This document shows, in pieces, positions 38,197-47,270 of a DNA stretch of 64,000 nucleotides (within the stretch, counting starts at the first letter, position 1; every line of letters starts with the position of its first letter). The notes below the pieces were generated by a model that saw nothing but the letters and a program-made list of their open reading frames with translations, searched no databases and was not told the origin of the DNA. Made by a program: the position numbers and the translations under genes. Origin of the DNA: Aliiroseovarius salicola (GTDB lineage: Bacteria; Pseudomonadota; Alphaproteobacteria; Rhodobacterales; Rhodobacteraceae); the NCBI RefSeq assembly GCF_027891095.1, contig NZ_JAQIIO010000002.1, positions 62,001-126,000 of the forward strand. Reading direction: 5' to 3'.

Positions 38197-38466
38197 AATA
38201 GTAATCCTTCTCTTTTCTAGCTGACGCTACTTTAGGTGGATTTTGTTTAAAAGTGCGACGTAAAGTCCGAACGCGGACCGGGCAGCGCCCGACACTCCCC
38301 ACGGGAGGGCGCTGCCCTTCACGCTTCACGTCAGAACCATGTTACACCTTCACGCCCCGACCCATGCACTCAGCGCAACCCGGGGCTTCGAAGACTCGAT
38401 TGGTTATCTAACATGTTCAGTCCTATGAGGGTGCCAACAGATAACTCTTGAACAGGACACACCGAT

Positions 38467-38604
38467 ATGGCCGTTCTCACCGCTCCCGTTGGCTTTGCCG
38501 CCGTTCTCTTCGCCACCATCGCTGTGGCTGCTAAAAAATTCCTCTCGTCGGAACCGATGCCGACCTGGACCGAATACATGCACAAGTGCAACTGCGAGAA
38601 GTAA
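38467..38604 (+). CDS. possible 45-residue membrane peptide
   Basis: ATG 38467 opens a 45-codon frame: MAVLTAPVGFAAVLFATIAV then AAKKFLSSEPMPTWTEYMHK and CNCEK. The first 22 residues form one hydrophobic segment, followed by a short soluble tail with a terminal CNC. Shine-Dalgarno is weak (AGGAC nine bases upstream). A good terminator lies 47 bases after the stop (38651-38674), which marks a short transcript here. Either a real small protein or a small RNA with a chance ORF; I do not recognise a family. Confidence 0.45.
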   Translation: MAVLTAPVGFAAVLFATIAVAAKKFLSSEPMPTWTEYMHKCNCEK

Positions 38605-38650
38605 TCTCGCCGCACTTTGTGTCCCCGCCTTTGGCGCGGGGCAGGACAGG

Positions 38651-38674
38651 ACCCCGGCCGCGTGCCGGGGTTTT
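38651..38674 (+). terminator. terminator after the 45-residue ORF
   Basis: ACCCCGGC (38651-38658) pairs with GCCGGGGT (38664-38671) around a 5-base loop and runs into TTTT. No other annotated gene needs it. Confidence 0.8.
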
Positions 38675-38777
38675 GTCGTTTCAGGCACTGGGTTTCAGGC
38701 ACTGGGAAGACGCGACCTTTGGTCGGATTGTGGAGAGAAGTGACGCAGCCTACACAGGATTAGCAGGAGGAATGTCC

Positions 38778-39182
38778 ATGTCCCCAAACTCTCACGCAAA
38801 TTCCCTTAAACTGGCCGGGTTTGTCGCCATCCTGTTCGGCGTGATGACCGTATTCGCCGGAGGGGTTGCCCTTTTCGGTGGCAAAGGCGTCGAACAGGCG
38901 GTGGGGGACGCGGTGCCCTTTGTGCTTTGGTTCAACTTTCTGGTTGGATTTTTCTACATATTGGCCGGGGTCGGGCTGGTGTTGCGGCGAAAATGGGCCA
39001 TGCTCCTGTCCGGTGCCATCCTGAGTGCATCGCTTGTGGTTTTGGCGTTGCTTTTCATGCATGTGATGCGCGGTGGGTTATACGAGACCCGAACCCTCGG
39101 CGCGATGGTGTTTCGATGTGTGGTCTGGCTCGCGATATTTGGCGTCGCCAAACGAGGGTTTGGGCGAGCCACATCGTTCTGA
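38778..39182 (+). CDS. small four-helix membrane protein of unknown function
   Basis: A 134-residue protein with four likely membrane segments: [60 protein letters not shown] and a last one around [20 protein letters not shown] (38765-38770) is seven bases from ATG 38778 but only one from ATG 38772, so the later ATG is the better start. I recognise no family or catalytic motif. It is the last accessory gene before the rplO promoter. Confidence 0.7.
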   Translation: MSPNSHANSLKLAGFVAILFGVMTVFAGGVALFGGKGVEQAVGDAVPFVLWFNFLVGFFYILAGVGLVLRRKWAMLLSGAILSASLVVLALLFMHVMRGGLYETRTLGAMVFRCVVWLAIFGVAKRGFGRATSF

Positions 39183-39191
39183 TACAGACCC

Positions 39192-39220
39192 TTGCAACAC
39201 ATTCGTCCCTCGTCTATACG
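39192..39220 (+). promoter_or_regulatory. promoter candidate of rplO-secY-adk
   Basis: TTGCAA (39192-39197), a 17-base spacer and TATACG (39215-39220) match the pattern before rpsL. The 5' leader to rplO would be about 90 bases. The -35 box overlaps the end of the membrane-protein gene region by position only, not by frame. Confidence 0.6.
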
Positions 39221-39315
39221 CACCCGGTGGGCAACCGCCCGCAGAATCAAAATCAAGAAACGCCGTGTTTGGCCCCTTACGCTTCGTGGGTCAGTTCCGG
39301 CAAAGGAGAAGCGAC

Positions 39316-39786
39316 ATGAAACTTCATGAACTGCGCGACAACCCCGGCGCAACCAAACCCCGCAAACGCATTGGCCGTGGTCCCGGCTCTGGCACCGGTA
39401 AAACCGGTGGCCGTGGTATCAAAGGTCAAAAGTCGCGTTCGGGTGTGGCCATCAACGGCTACGAAGGCGGCCAAATGCCCCTCTACCAACGTCTGCCCAA
39501 GCGTGGCTTCAGCAAACCGAACCGTAAGAAGTTTGCTGTTATCAACCTGGGTCTGATTCAGAAATTCATCGACGAGAAAAAGCTCGACGGCAAAGACATC
39601 ACCGAAGACACTCTGGTTGCTTCGGGCCTGGTCCGCCGCAAGCTGGACGGTGTCCGTGTGCTGGCCAAAGGCGAACTGACCGCCAAAGTGTCCATCACCG
39701 TCACCGGTGCGTCGAAATCGGCTGTTGAAGCTGTCGAAAAAGCTGGCGGTAAATTGACCGTAGCAGCTCCGGCCGCAGCTGAATAA
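39316..39786 (+). CDS. rplO: 50S ribosomal protein L15
   Basis: L15 bridges several 23S domains late in assembly. The 156 residues begin [20 protein letters not shown] and contain the glycine-rich [20 protein letters not shown] region. AAAGGAG sets ATG 39316 as start; the longer upstream frame is not conserved. A terminator-like hairpin stands between it and secY. Confidence 0.97.
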   Translation: MKLHELRDNPGATKPRKRIGRGPGSGTGKTGGRGIKGQKSRSGVAINGYEGGQMPLYQRLPKRGFSKPNRKKFAVINLGLIQKFIDEKKLDGKDITEDTLVASGLVRRKLDGVRVLAKGELTAKVSITVTGASKSAVEAVEKAGGKLTVAAPAAAE

Positions 39787-39837
39787 GACCTTGTGAGGGG
39801 CGCGATTGCCCCTTACATGTCTTCCTACGTTTTCAAG

Positions 39838-39872
39838 CGCCGCCGGAGCCGGGAACGGTCCGGCGGCGTTTT
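39838..39872 (+). terminator. attenuator-like hairpin between rplO and secY
   Basis: CGCCGCCGGA (39838-39847) pairs perfectly with TCCGGCGGCG (39859-39868), with possible inner pairing, and is followed by TTTT. It lies 19 bases before the secY start, inside an operon, so partial termination is the likely role. Confidence 0.7.
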
Positions 39873-39890
39873 ACTTGATGAGGGGGCCTT

Positions 39891-41246
39891 ATGGCATCTG
39901 CAGCAGAACAAATGGCGGCCAATATGAGCTGGAGCGCTTTTGGCAAAGCCTCTGAGCTTCGCCAGCGTATCTTTTTCACCATCGGCTTGCTGATCATTTA
40001 TCGTATCGGCACCTATATTCCGGTCCCGGGCATTGACGCAAATGCGCTTCGTGACTTCATGGATCAAGCGCAATCGGGCATTGCCGGCGTTTTGGGCATG
40101 TTCACCGGCGGCGCGCTGTCGCGGATGGGCGTTTTTGCGCTTGGCATCATGCCTTACATCTCGGCTTCGATCATTGTGCAGCTTCTGAGTTCCATGTGGG
40201 AACCGCTGAAGCAGCTCAAGAAAGAAGGCGAGCAGGGTCGCAAGAAGATCAACCAATATACCCGTTATGGCACCGTTCTGCTGGCCACCGGGCAGGCCTT
40301 TGCGCTGGCGAACAGCTTGCAGGCGGGTGATCTTGTCACCACGCCGGGCCTTTTCTTCCTTACATCCTGTGTGATCACCCTTGTGGGTGGCACCATGTTC
40401 CTGATGTGGCTGGGTGAGCAGATCACCGCACGCGGCATCGGTAACGGCATTTCGCTGATCATCTTTGTCGGCATCGTGGCTGAAATTCCCGCCGCTCTGG
40501 GCCAGTTTCTGGCGTCCGGTCGCTCGGGTGCGGTCAGCCCTGCAGTGATCATTGGTGTGATGGTAATGATTGCCGTCGTGATTGCCTTTGTGGTCTTCAT
40601 GGAGCGTGCGCTTCGTAAGGTTCACATCATGTATCCACGCCGCAATGTGGGCATGAAAGTCTATGAAGCCAACAGCTCGCACCTGCCGATCAAAGTGAAC
40701 CCGGCAGGCGTGATCCCAGCGATCTTTGCCTCGGCGCTTCTGCTGCTGCCGACCACGATCTCGACCTTCTCGACCGGCCAGCATGGCCCGATCATGTCGA
40801 CGATCCTCGCCTATTTTGGCCCCGGACAGCCGCTGTACCTCTTGTTCTTCACTGGTATGATTGTCTTCTTCACCTTCTTCTATACGAAGGAAGTTGCGTT
40901 CAAACCGGATGATGTTGCGGACAACCTGAAAAACCAGGGCGGATCCATTCCGGGCATCCAGCCAGGCAAGAAAACCGCCGCTGCACTTGATTATATCGTC
41001 ACGCGCATTCTGGTTCTGGGTTCGGCCTATCTGGCCGCGGTTTGCCTGCTGCCCGAGATCCTGCGCAGCCAGCTTGCCATCCCGTTCTATTTCGGCGGCA
41101 CCTCGGTTCTGATCGTTGTGTCGGTGACCATGGATACGATCCAACAGGTTCAGTCACATATGCTGGCACACCAGTATGAAGGGCTGATCGAGAAATCCCA
41201 ATTGCGCGGCAAAAAGCGCAAGAAAAAAGGACCAGCCAGACGATGA
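39891..41246 (+). CDS. secY: protein translocase subunit SecY
   Basis: SecY is the channel of the Sec translocon in the inner membrane. The 451 residues carry about ten membrane segments, first [20 protein letters not shown], and the periplasmic plug [20 protein letters not shown]. The cytoplasmic loops that bind SecA and the ribosome are present ([20 protein letters not shown]), and the C-terminus is strongly basic ([13 protein letters not shown]). adk overlaps its end by four bases (ATGA). Confidence 0.98.
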   Translation: MASAAEQMAANMSWSAFGKASELRQRIFFTIGLLIIYRIGTYIPVPGIDANALRDFMDQAQSGIAGVLGMFTGGALSRMGVFALGIMPYISASIIVQLLSSMWEPLKQLKKEGEQGRKKINQYTRYGTVLLATGQAFALANSLQAGDLVTTPGLFFLTSCVITLVGGTMFLMWLGEQITARGIGNGISLIIFVGIVAEIPAALGQFLASGRSGAVSPAVIIGVMVMIAVVIAFVVFMERALRKVHIMYPRRNVGMKVYEANSSHLPIKVNPAGVIPAIFASALLLLPTTISTFSTGQHGPIMSTILAYFGPGQPLYLLFFTGMIVFFTFFYTKEVAFKPDDVADNLKNQGGSIPGIQPGKKTAAALDYIVTRILVLGSAYLAAVCLLPEILRSQLAIPFYFGGTSVLIVVSVTMDTIQQVQSHMLAHQYEGLIEKSQLRGKKRKKKGPARR

Positions 41247-41887
41247 ACATCATTCTTCTCGGACCGCCCGGCGCGGGCAAAGGCACCCAAGCCCGTTTCC
41301 TGGTGGAAGAGCGTGGTATGATCCAGCTTTCGACCGGTGACATGCTGCGCGAAGCCAAAAGCTCGGGCACCGAGATGGGTCAGAAGGTCGCCGCCATCAT
41401 GGATGCAGGCGAGCTTGTGACTGATGAGATCGTAATCGGTCTGATCGAGGAAAAGCTGGAAGGTGAGGCCGCTGGCGGTTTCATCTTCGACGGCTTCCCC
41501 CGGACCCTGCCGCAAGCTGACGCGCTTGGCGCGCTGCTTGAGAAGCACGGCAAGTCGTTGGATGTTGTGATCGAGATGCAGGTGGATGACGAAGCACTCG
41601 TTTCGCGCATCACCGCCCGCTCGACCTGCGGCAATTGCGGCGAAGGCTACAATGATATCTCGAAGCCCATTCCGGCCGACGGGAAATGCTCGAATTGCGG
41701 TGGCACCGAATTCAAGCGCCGCGCAGACGACAATGAAGAAAGCCTGCGCACGCGTCTGATGGAATACTACAAAAAGACCTCGCCGCTGATTGGCTACTAC
41801 TGGGCCAAGGGTGACCTGAAATCGGTCGACGGTCTGGGCGAGATCGACGAGGTGAAAGCCGCGATTGCAGGAGTGATGGACAGCTGA
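41243..41887 (+). CDS. adk: adenylate kinase
   Basis: Adenylate kinase interconverts ATP plus AMP and two ADP in the cytoplasm. The 214 residues show the P-loop GPPGAGKGT (7-15), the AMP-site [10 protein letters not shown], and a zinc-binding lid with four cysteines (CGNCGEGY and, 20 residues on, CSNCGG). That zinc lid is not found in E. coli Adk but occurs in many other bacteria. It overlaps secY (ATGA) and is followed by a terminator. Confidence 0.98.
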   Translation: MNIILLGPPGAGKGTQARFLVEERGMIQLSTGDMLREAKSSGTEMGQKVAAIMDAGELVTDEIVIGLIEEKLEGEAAGGFIFDGFPRTLPQADALGALLEKHGKSLDVVIEMQVDDEALVSRITARSTCGNCGEGYNDISKPIPADGKCSNCGGTEFKRRADDNEESLRTRLMEYYKKTSPLIGYYWAKGDLKSVDGLGEIDEVKAAIAGVMDS

Positions 41888-41910
41888 TCCGCGCTGCATT
41901 GAGAATTTCA

Positions 41911-41942
41911 AATCGCCGCGCATCTGTCGCGGCGATTTTGTT
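41911..41942 (+). terminator. terminator after adk
   Basis: AATCGCCGCG (41911-41920) pairs perfectly with CGCGGCGATT (41928-41937), followed by TTGTTTT. It ends rplO-secY-adk and separates the alpha operon. Confidence 0.9.
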
Positions 41943-42256
41943 TTCTGTTGGTATTGGGGGCGTTGACCTTCTTGTCTCCTGAGGAGCCAATTCACCCCAG
42001 GATACTTGGGGCAAGTGGAAGAGCAGCAAAGTGAAATAGGGTGAGGTATCCATCCATAGGAACTCCATCCTTGACCTTTCCTTAAAACCCTTCTAAGTCA
42101 CCCCATCCCTTACGGGAATCGGTGAGTCTGCAGGGTCGCTCCCCAAAGCCACCGGACCAGAGATTCAGCAAGGGCCCGCAGGACTTATCCCGGCGGGCTT
42201 TGGTTGTGAAAAAAGGTTCCGGGACTACGGAACCGCAACGAAAAGGAAAGTGACAC
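41943..42256 (+). promoter_or_regulatory. promoter candidate and leader of rpsM-rpsK-rpoA-rplQ
   Basis: TTGACC (42071-42076), a 17-base spacer and TAAGTC (42094-42099) are the best promoter-like pair here; the -10 is weak. The rest of the stretch holds no gene. A leader of about 150 bases precedes the GTG start of rpsM. S4, which represses the alpha operon in E. coli, is not encoded in this cluster. Confidence 0.4.
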
Positions 42257-42625
42257 GTGGCACGTATCGCCGGCGTAAACATCCCGACCCACAAACGGGT
42301 CCCGATCGCCCTGACTTATATCACCGGAATTGGCCATACTTCGGCCGCCGCCATCTGCGAAGCCGTTAACATCGACGTAACCCGTCGTGTGAACGAACTG
42401 TCGGATGCAGAGGTTCTGGCCATCCGTGAACATATCGACGCCACCTACACCGTTGAAGGTGACCTGCGTCGTGAAGTTCAGATGAACATCAAACGCCTCA
42501 TGGATCTGGGTGCGTACCGTGGCCTGCGCCACCGTCGCAACCTTCCCGTACGCGGTCAGCGTACCCACACCAACGCTCGTACCCGCAAAGGCCCCGCAAA
42601 GGCCATCGCTGGTAAGAAGAAGTAA
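42257..42625 (+). CDS. rpsM: 30S ribosomal protein S13
   Basis: S13 contacts P-site tRNA and the large subunit. The 122 residues begin at GTG 42257 ([20 protein letters not shown]) behind AAAAGGAAAG. The C-terminal basic tail has [20 protein letters not shown]. rpsK follows after 15 bases. Confidence 0.98.
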   Translation: MARIAGVNIPTHKRVPIALTYITGIGHTSAAAICEAVNIDVTRRVNELSDAEVLAIREHIDATYTVEGDLRREVQMNIKRLMDLGAYRGLRHRRNLPVRGQRTHTNARTRKGPAKAIAGKKK

Positions 42626-42640
42626 GGGAGGGTTTGACCA

Positions 42641-43030
42641 ATGGCTCGTGATAAGACTCGTACGAAGAAAAAAGAGCGTAAGAACATCGCATCTGGCGTT
42701 GCTCACGTGAACTCGTCGTTCAACAACACCAAGATCCTGATCTCGGACGTGCAAGGCAACGCCATCGCGTGGTCGTCGGCTGGCACCATGGGTTTCAAAG
42801 GCTCGCGCAAGTCGACCCCGTATGCCGCTCAGATGGCTGCTGAGGACGCTGGCAAGAAAGCCCAGGAACATGGCGTGAAGACTCTTGAAGTTGAAGTTCA
42901 AGGCCCCGGTTCGGGTCGTGAATCCGCTCTGCGTGCCTTGGCCGCAATCGGCTTCAACATCACTTCGATCCGCGACGTGACCCCGATTGCCCACAACGGC
43001 TGCCGCCCGCCAAAGCGCCGCCGCGTGTAA
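42641..43030 (+). CDS. rpsK: 30S ribosomal protein S11
   Basis: S11 lines the mRNA exit side of the platform. The 129 residues include [20 protein letters not shown] and the signature [21 protein letters not shown] terminator-like hairpin stands between it and rpoA. Confidence 0.98.
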   Translation: MARDKTRTKKKERKNIASGVAHVNSSFNNTKILISDVQGNAIAWSSAGTMGFKGSRKSTPYAAQMAAEDAGKKAQEHGVKTLEVEVQGPGSGRESALRALAAIGFNITSIRDVTPIAHNGCRPPKRRRV

Positions 43031-43044
43031 TCGCACCAAATTTC

Positions 43045-43087
43045 GCCGGGGCGCAGATTTTCTGCGGCCCGGCTTTTGTCGTTTTTT
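43045..43087 (+). terminator. attenuator-like hairpin between rpsK and rpoA
   Basis: GCCGGGGCGCAGA (43045-43057) pairs with TCTGCGGCCCGGC (43061-43073), 12 of 13 positions, with a TTT loop. TTTTGTCGTTTTTT follows. It has the form of a full terminator but lies inside the alpha operon, 56 bases before rpoA. Confidence 0.75.
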
Positions 43088-43142
43088 AACCTCGGGCGTC
43101 CTGCCTTACGGACATGGGGCAAGGACAGGAATGGAGGGACAC

Positions 43143-44159
43143 ATGATCCACAAGAATTGGGCTGAATTGATCAAGCCGACCCAGCTGGAAGTGAAGCCGG
43201 GCAATGATCCTGCACGTCAGGCAACCGTGGTTGCCGAACCGCTGGAGCGTGGCTTTGGTCTGACTCTGGGCAACGCGCTGCGCCGCGTTCTGATGTCGTC
43301 GCTGCAAGGTGCCGCCATCACTTCGGTCCAGATCGACAACGTTCTGCACGAGTTCAGCTCGATCGCTGGCGTCCGCGAAGACGTCACCGACGTGATCCTG
43401 AACCTCAAGGGCGTCGCCCTGTCGATGGAAGTGGAAGGGCCCAAGCGCCTGTCCATTTCGGCAAAAGGCCCGATGGTTGTGACCGCTGGTGACATCTCGG
43501 AATCGGCTGGCATCGAAGTTCTGAACAAAGACCACGTGATCTGTCACCTCGACGATGGCGCTGACCTGTTCATGGAGCTGACCGTCAACACCGGCAAAGG
43601 CTATGTCGCATCGGACAAGAACAAACCGGAAGATGCGCCGATTGGCCTGATCCCGGTTGATGCGATCTATTCGCCGGTCAAGAAAGTGTCTTACGACGTG
43701 CAACCGACCCGTGAAGGTCAGGTTCTCGACTATGACAAGCTGACCCTGAAACTGGAAACCGACGGTTCGGTTTCGCCAGAAGATGCTGTGGCGTTTGCTG
43801 CTCGCATCCTTCAGGACCAGCTGTCGATCTTCGTGAACTTCGACGAGCCGGAAGCTGCTGGTCGTGAAGCAGAAGACGATGGTCTCGAGTTCAACCCGCT
43901 TCTCCTGAAGAAAGTGGACGAGCTGGAACTGTCGGTCCGTTCGGCAAACTGCCTGAAGAACGACAACATCGTTTACATTGGCGATCTGATCCAGAAAACC
44001 GAAGCCGAGATGCTCCGCACCCCGAACTTCGGCCGCAAGTCGCTGAACGAGATCAAAGAAGTGCTTTCGGGCATGGGTCTGCACCTCGGCATGGACGTCG
44101 AAGAATGGCCGCCTGAGAACATCGAAGAGCTAGCGAAGAAATTCGAAGATCAGTTCTAA
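43143..44159 (+). CDS. rpoA: DNA-directed RNA polymerase subunit alpha
   Basis: The alpha dimer scaffolds RNA polymerase assembly, and its C-terminal domain contacts UP elements and activators. The 338 residues show the N-terminal domain ([20 protein letters not shown], about residues 38-57) and the alpha-CTD ([20 protein letters not shown], about 265-284; then [14 protein letters not shown]). ATG 43143 follows GGAGGGA; the longer frame upstream is not conserved. Confidence 0.98.
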   Translation: MIHKNWAELIKPTQLEVKPGNDPARQATVVAEPLERGFGLTLGNALRRVLMSSLQGAAITSVQIDNVLHEFSSIAGVREDVTDVILNLKGVALSMEVEGPKRLSISAKGPMVVTAGDISESAGIEVLNKDHVICHLDDGADLFMELTVNTGKGYVASDKNKPEDAPIGLIPVDAIYSPVKKVSYDVQPTREGQVLDYDKLTLKLETDGSVSPEDAVAFAARILQDQLSIFVNFDEPEAAGREAEDDGLEFNPLLLKKVDELELSVRSANCLKNDNIVYIGDLIQKTEAEMLRTPNFGRKSLNEIKEVLSGMGLHLGMDVEEWPPENIEELAKKFEDQF

Positions 44160-44168
44160 GATTGACAA

Positions 44169-44202
44169 ATTTCCGGGGGCGGCGTAAAGCGGCCCCCGAA
44201 AT
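44169..44202 (+). promoter_or_regulatory. hairpin in the rpoA-rplQ spacer
   Basis: ATTTC-CGGGGGC and GCCCCCG-AAAT form a bulged stem in the 158-base gap between rpoA and rplQ. No T-run follows. A role in RNA stability or processing is possible. Confidence 0.4.
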
Positions 44203-44317
44203 GCTCGGAATGCCGAGGAAAACAAGGGCAATCCTGCCCCAAGGAGAGGGACCGACACGCATCGGTTCTCAGACAAAGTATCGCTCACCCAAGAGCACCA
44301 AATGAAGGATTAAGAAA

Positions 44318-44740
44318 ATGCGTCACGCTCGTGGTTACCGCCGCCTGAATCGCACCCATGAACACCGTAAAGCCATGTTCGCAAACATGGCCGGATCGCT
44401 GATCGAACACGAACAGATCAAGACCACCCTGCCGAAAGCCAAAGAGCTTCGCCCGATCATCGAAAAAATGATCACCTTGGCGAAACGTGGCGATCTGCAC
44501 GCCCGCCGTCAGGCCGCTTCGCGCCTGAAGCAGGACCAGCACGTGGCCAAACTGTTCGACGTTCTCGGCCCGCGCTTTGCCGAGCGTAACGGTGGTTACG
44601 TTCGCGTTCTGAAAGCTGGCTTCCGTTATGGTGACATGGCTCCGATGGCCATCATCGAATTCGTTGACCGCGACGCCGACGCCAAAGGTGCCGCTGACCG
44701 CGCGCGCCTTGAAGCAGAAGAAGTTGCTATCGAAGAATAA
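44318..44740 (+). CDS. rplQ: 50S ribosomal protein L17
   Basis: L17 is near the tunnel exit. The 140 residues begin [20 protein letters not shown] and include [20 protein letters not shown]. It is the last gene of the supercluster and ends at a strong terminator. Confidence 0.98.
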   Translation: MRHARGYRRLNRTHEHRKAMFANMAGSLIEHEQIKTTLPKAKELRPIIEKMITLAKRGDLHARRQAASRLKQDQHVAKLFDVLGPRFAERNGGYVRVLKAGFRYGDMAPMAIIEFVDRDADAKGAADRARLEAEEVAIEE

Positions 44741-44760
44741 GATTGGTGTACACCGATCCA

Positions 44761-44790
44761 AAAAACCCCGCCTTCGAGCGGGGTTTTTTT
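44761..44790 (+). terminator. terminator at the end of the alpha operon
   Basis: AAAAACCCCGC (44761-44771) pairs perfectly with GCGGGGTTTTT (44778-44788) around a six-base loop and continues into TT. Confidence 0.95.
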
Positions 44791-45002
44791 ATGCCCGTGA
44801 CGAGTTTTGATATGCAAGCAAACTGGCGTATTTTGTCCGGAAAACAAATTTCAGATCGAATAGCCGCATTTCTGCCTTTGTTGTCATGTAAAATTGTATG
44901 GTTGGGCGATGTTTGCTGGGTAGCTATCGCTGATAAGTTGTTTGACAATAGCGAACCGGTCTCAAATATACGAAAGTGTAGTTGCGCAGAAAGCCGGATG
45001 AG

Positions 45003-45614
45003 ATGAACGACGTAAATGGGCTTGAACAAGGTCTTTCGAGACTAACGGAATTGTCTCCCAAAGGTTATGCTTTGGGGCTGCATATTCGGTATGCTTCGGC
45101 CCATGTCATGATCCAGACATATGACACCGGTTGGAGCGAAACCTACACCGAGAAGGGGTATATGCTGGGTGATCCCACCGTGTTTTGGGGGTTCAGCAAT
45201 GAAGGGGCAGTTCGCTGGAGCGAAGTTGACCTGCCTGATCCGCATGGCATCCTGGAGCAAGCTGCGGCTCATGGACTGAGTTACGGTTTGACGGTCTCGC
45301 ATGGTCCAACCTCGTCGCGCACGATTGCAGGTTTTGCGCGCAGCGACCGCGAGTTCAACAATGGCGAGATCGCACAGATCAAAGAGATTGTTGCCGAGCT
45401 TCATGAAAACTCCACCCCACCGGAAAAACTGACCTCTGCGCAGCGTATGGCACTTCGCCTGATCGCCAAGGGCAGCCGCCACGCCGAGGCTGCGGCAATG
45501 CTGGGCATCTCGGAAAGTGCGCTCAAAGCCCGATTGCGGTCGGCGCGCGAACGCCTGTTTGTCCGAACCACCGCCGAGGCCGTGCAGCGCGCGCAGGAAT
45601 ATCACCTGCTGTGA
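45003..45614 (+). CDS. LuxR-family regulator, orphan
   Basis: A 203-residue regulator with an N-terminal autoinducer-binding-like domain (HIRYASAHVMIQTYDTGWSE, about residues 24-43; YMLGDPTVFWGF) and a C-terminal LuxR-type helix-turn-helix (LTSAQRMALRLIAKGSRHAE, then AAMLGISESALKARLRSARE). No luxI-type synthase is nearby, so it may respond to signal made elsewhere, to another ligand, or to none. ATG 45003 is chosen from the compact N-terminus. It stands alone between the alpha-operon terminator and rarA. Confidence 0.85.
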   Translation: MNDVNGLEQGLSRLTELSPKGYALGLHIRYASAHVMIQTYDTGWSETYTEKGYMLGDPTVFWGFSNEGAVRWSEVDLPDPHGILEQAAAHGLSYGLTVSHGPTSSRTIAGFARSDREFNNGEIAQIKEIVAELHENSTPPEKLTSAQRMALRLIAKGSRHAEAAAMLGISESALKARLRSARERLFVRTTAEAVQRAQEYHLL

Positions 45615-45671
45615 TCCGTCACCCGGCGTTTTGCTCTTTTCTCCAAATTTCGTGCGGCCTAGTCTCAGCCC

Positions 45672-47006
45672 ATGGCTGATCTGTTTGACACACCACCTGA
45701 TCCAAATGCCCCGGCGGGAACGGCCCCTGCCGAAAGCAATGCGCCGCGCCCCCTGGCGGATCGGCTCCGTCCGCACACGCTGGGCGAGGTGATTGGGCAG
45801 GAACAGGTGTTGGGCCCTGATGCCCCGCTGGGGGTGATGCTTGCCGCGAATGCGCTGGGGTCGCTGATCCTATGGGGGCCACCCGGCGTGGGGAAAACCA
45901 CCATCGCGCGGCTTCTGGCCCATGAAACCAACCTGCATTTTGTGCAGATCAGCGCGATTTTTTCTGGCGTGCCCGAACTGCGCAAAGTCTTTGAAGCAGC
46001 AAAGATCCGGCGCCAGAACGGGCAAGGCACGCTTCTGTTTGTTGATGAGATCCACCGCTTTAACAAAGCACAGCAGGATGGGTTCCTGCCACATATGGAA
46101 GATGGCACCATTCTTCTGGTCGGTGCCACCACGGAAAACCCGTCGTTTGAGTTGAACGCTGCTCTGCTCAGCCGTTCGCAGGTGTTGGTGCTTACCCGCC
46201 TGTCCCTTGCGGATCTTGAGCGGCTGGCGCAGCGGGCGGAAAAGGAATTTGATCGCGCGTTGCCGCTGGATGGACCCGCCCGAGAAGCGTTGCTGGAGAT
46301 GGCAGATGGCGACGGACGGGCGCTGCTGAACCTGATTGAACAACTGATGGCGTGGAAGGTTGAGGGCAAGCTGAATACCGAAGCCTTGTCCAAACGCCTG
46401 ATGAAGCGGGCGGCGGTTTACGACAAATCCGGTGATGAGCATTACAACCTGATTTCGGCCCTGCACAAATCCATTCGTGGATCAGATCCGGATGCGGCGC
46501 TTTACTGGTTGGCCCGGATGCTGGAGGGGGGCGAGGACCCGCGTTTCCTCGCGCGCCGGCTGACCATGATGTCGACTGAGGACATCGGGTTGGCTGATCC
46601 GCAGGCCAACACCGTTTGTCTGAATGCCTGGCAAACCTATGAACGGCTGGGCAGCCCGGAAGGGGAGCTGGCGCTGGCCAATGCGGCGGTCTACCTTGCG
46701 CTCGCGCCGAAATCCAATGCGGCCTATGTGGGTATCAAGGCGGCGCGGCGGGCCGCGAAGAAAACCGGGTCGGAACCGCCGCCCAAACATATCCTCAATG
46801 CGCCCACATCGCTGATGGAGGATCAGGGATATGGTGCGGGATATGAGTATGACCATGATGCGCCGGATGGGTTTTCCGGACAGAATTATTTCCCGGATAC
46901 GATGAAGCGTGAAGCCTATTACCTGCCGGTGGAACGCGGATTTGAACGGGAGTTGAAGCGTCGCACGGACTATTTCGCGAAACTGCGCGAAAAGCGGAAG
47001 GGGTAG
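45672..47006 (+). CDS. rarA: replication-associated recombination protein RarA (MgsA)
   Basis: RarA is an AAA+ ATPase related to clamp-loader subunits that acts at stalled replication forks with SSB and RecA. The 444 residues show Walker A GPPGVGKTT (69-77), Walker B in LLFVDEIHRFNKAQ, the sensor VGATTENPSFELNAALLSRS, and the C-terminal RarA/WRNIP1 domain with LAPKSNAAYVGIKAARRAAK. No TIR or zinc-finger extension is present, as usual for bacterial RarA. Confidence 0.95.
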   Translation: MADLFDTPPDPNAPAGTAPAESNAPRPLADRLRPHTLGEVIGQEQVLGPDAPLGVMLAANALGSLILWGPPGVGKTTIARLLAHETNLHFVQISAIFSGVPELRKVFEAAKIRRQNGQGTLLFVDEIHRFNKAQQDGFLPHMEDGTILLVGATTENPSFELNAALLSRSQVLVLTRLSLADLERLAQRAEKEFDRALPLDGPAREALLEMADGDGRALLNLIEQLMAWKVEGKLNTEALSKRLMKRAAVYDKSGDEHYNLISALHKSIRGSDPDAALYWLARMLEGGEDPRFLARRLTMMSTEDIGLADPQANTVCLNAWQTYERLGSPEGELALANAAVYLALAPKSNAAYVGIKAARRAAKKTGSEPPPKHILNAPTSLMEDQGYGAGYEYDHDAPDGFSGQNYFPDTMKREAYYLPVERGFERELKRRTDYFAKLREKRKG

Positions 47007-47065
47007 GGGCGCTGCCCCTCGACCTGCGGTCTCACCCCGAGGTATTTTCAGCAAGAAAAAAGCCG
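47006..47065 (+). repeat. dispersed intergenic repeat, copy 2
   Basis: This copy has the GGGGCGCTGCCCCTCG...CTCACCCCGAGGTATTTT form and continues into CAGCAAGAAAAAAG. The same layout occurs in reverse at 55328-55385 and 57822-57882. It lies directly after the rarA stop. The remaining 200 bases before crcB hold nothing I can identify, including no fluoride-riboswitch match by eye. Confidence 0.7.
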
Positions 47066-47270
47066 GAGGAGGGCGCGAGGGGGGGTGAACACCACCCGCG
47101 GTGCCCGAGACTGTGCGGCGAATGCGGCGCTGGACGCTAGAGGATAGGCATCACACCGATGCACTCTGGGTGAAAGCAGTGCGGGATGAGGGTGACAGGC
47201 CTGCCCAACAGCGACGCGAAACATCCTCTGGCGCTTGACAACAGGGGCGGGGCGGCGCAGTCAGGCATCC

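Noticed and set aside
38197-38466. MNT-type antitoxin partner for the HEPN gene
   Set aside because: No frame on either strand next to the HEPN gene has a nucleotidyltransferase GSxxxGxxxxxSD-like motif.
39825-41144. A 439-codon frame antisense to secY
   Set aside because: Highly charged, low-complexity translation opposite a certain membrane-protein gene, as expected for a complement of hydrophobic codons.
47066-47270. Fluoride riboswitch before crcB
   Set aside because: I looked for the conserved crcB-motif segments in the gap and could not find them; the gap holds only the dispersed repeat and featureless DNA.
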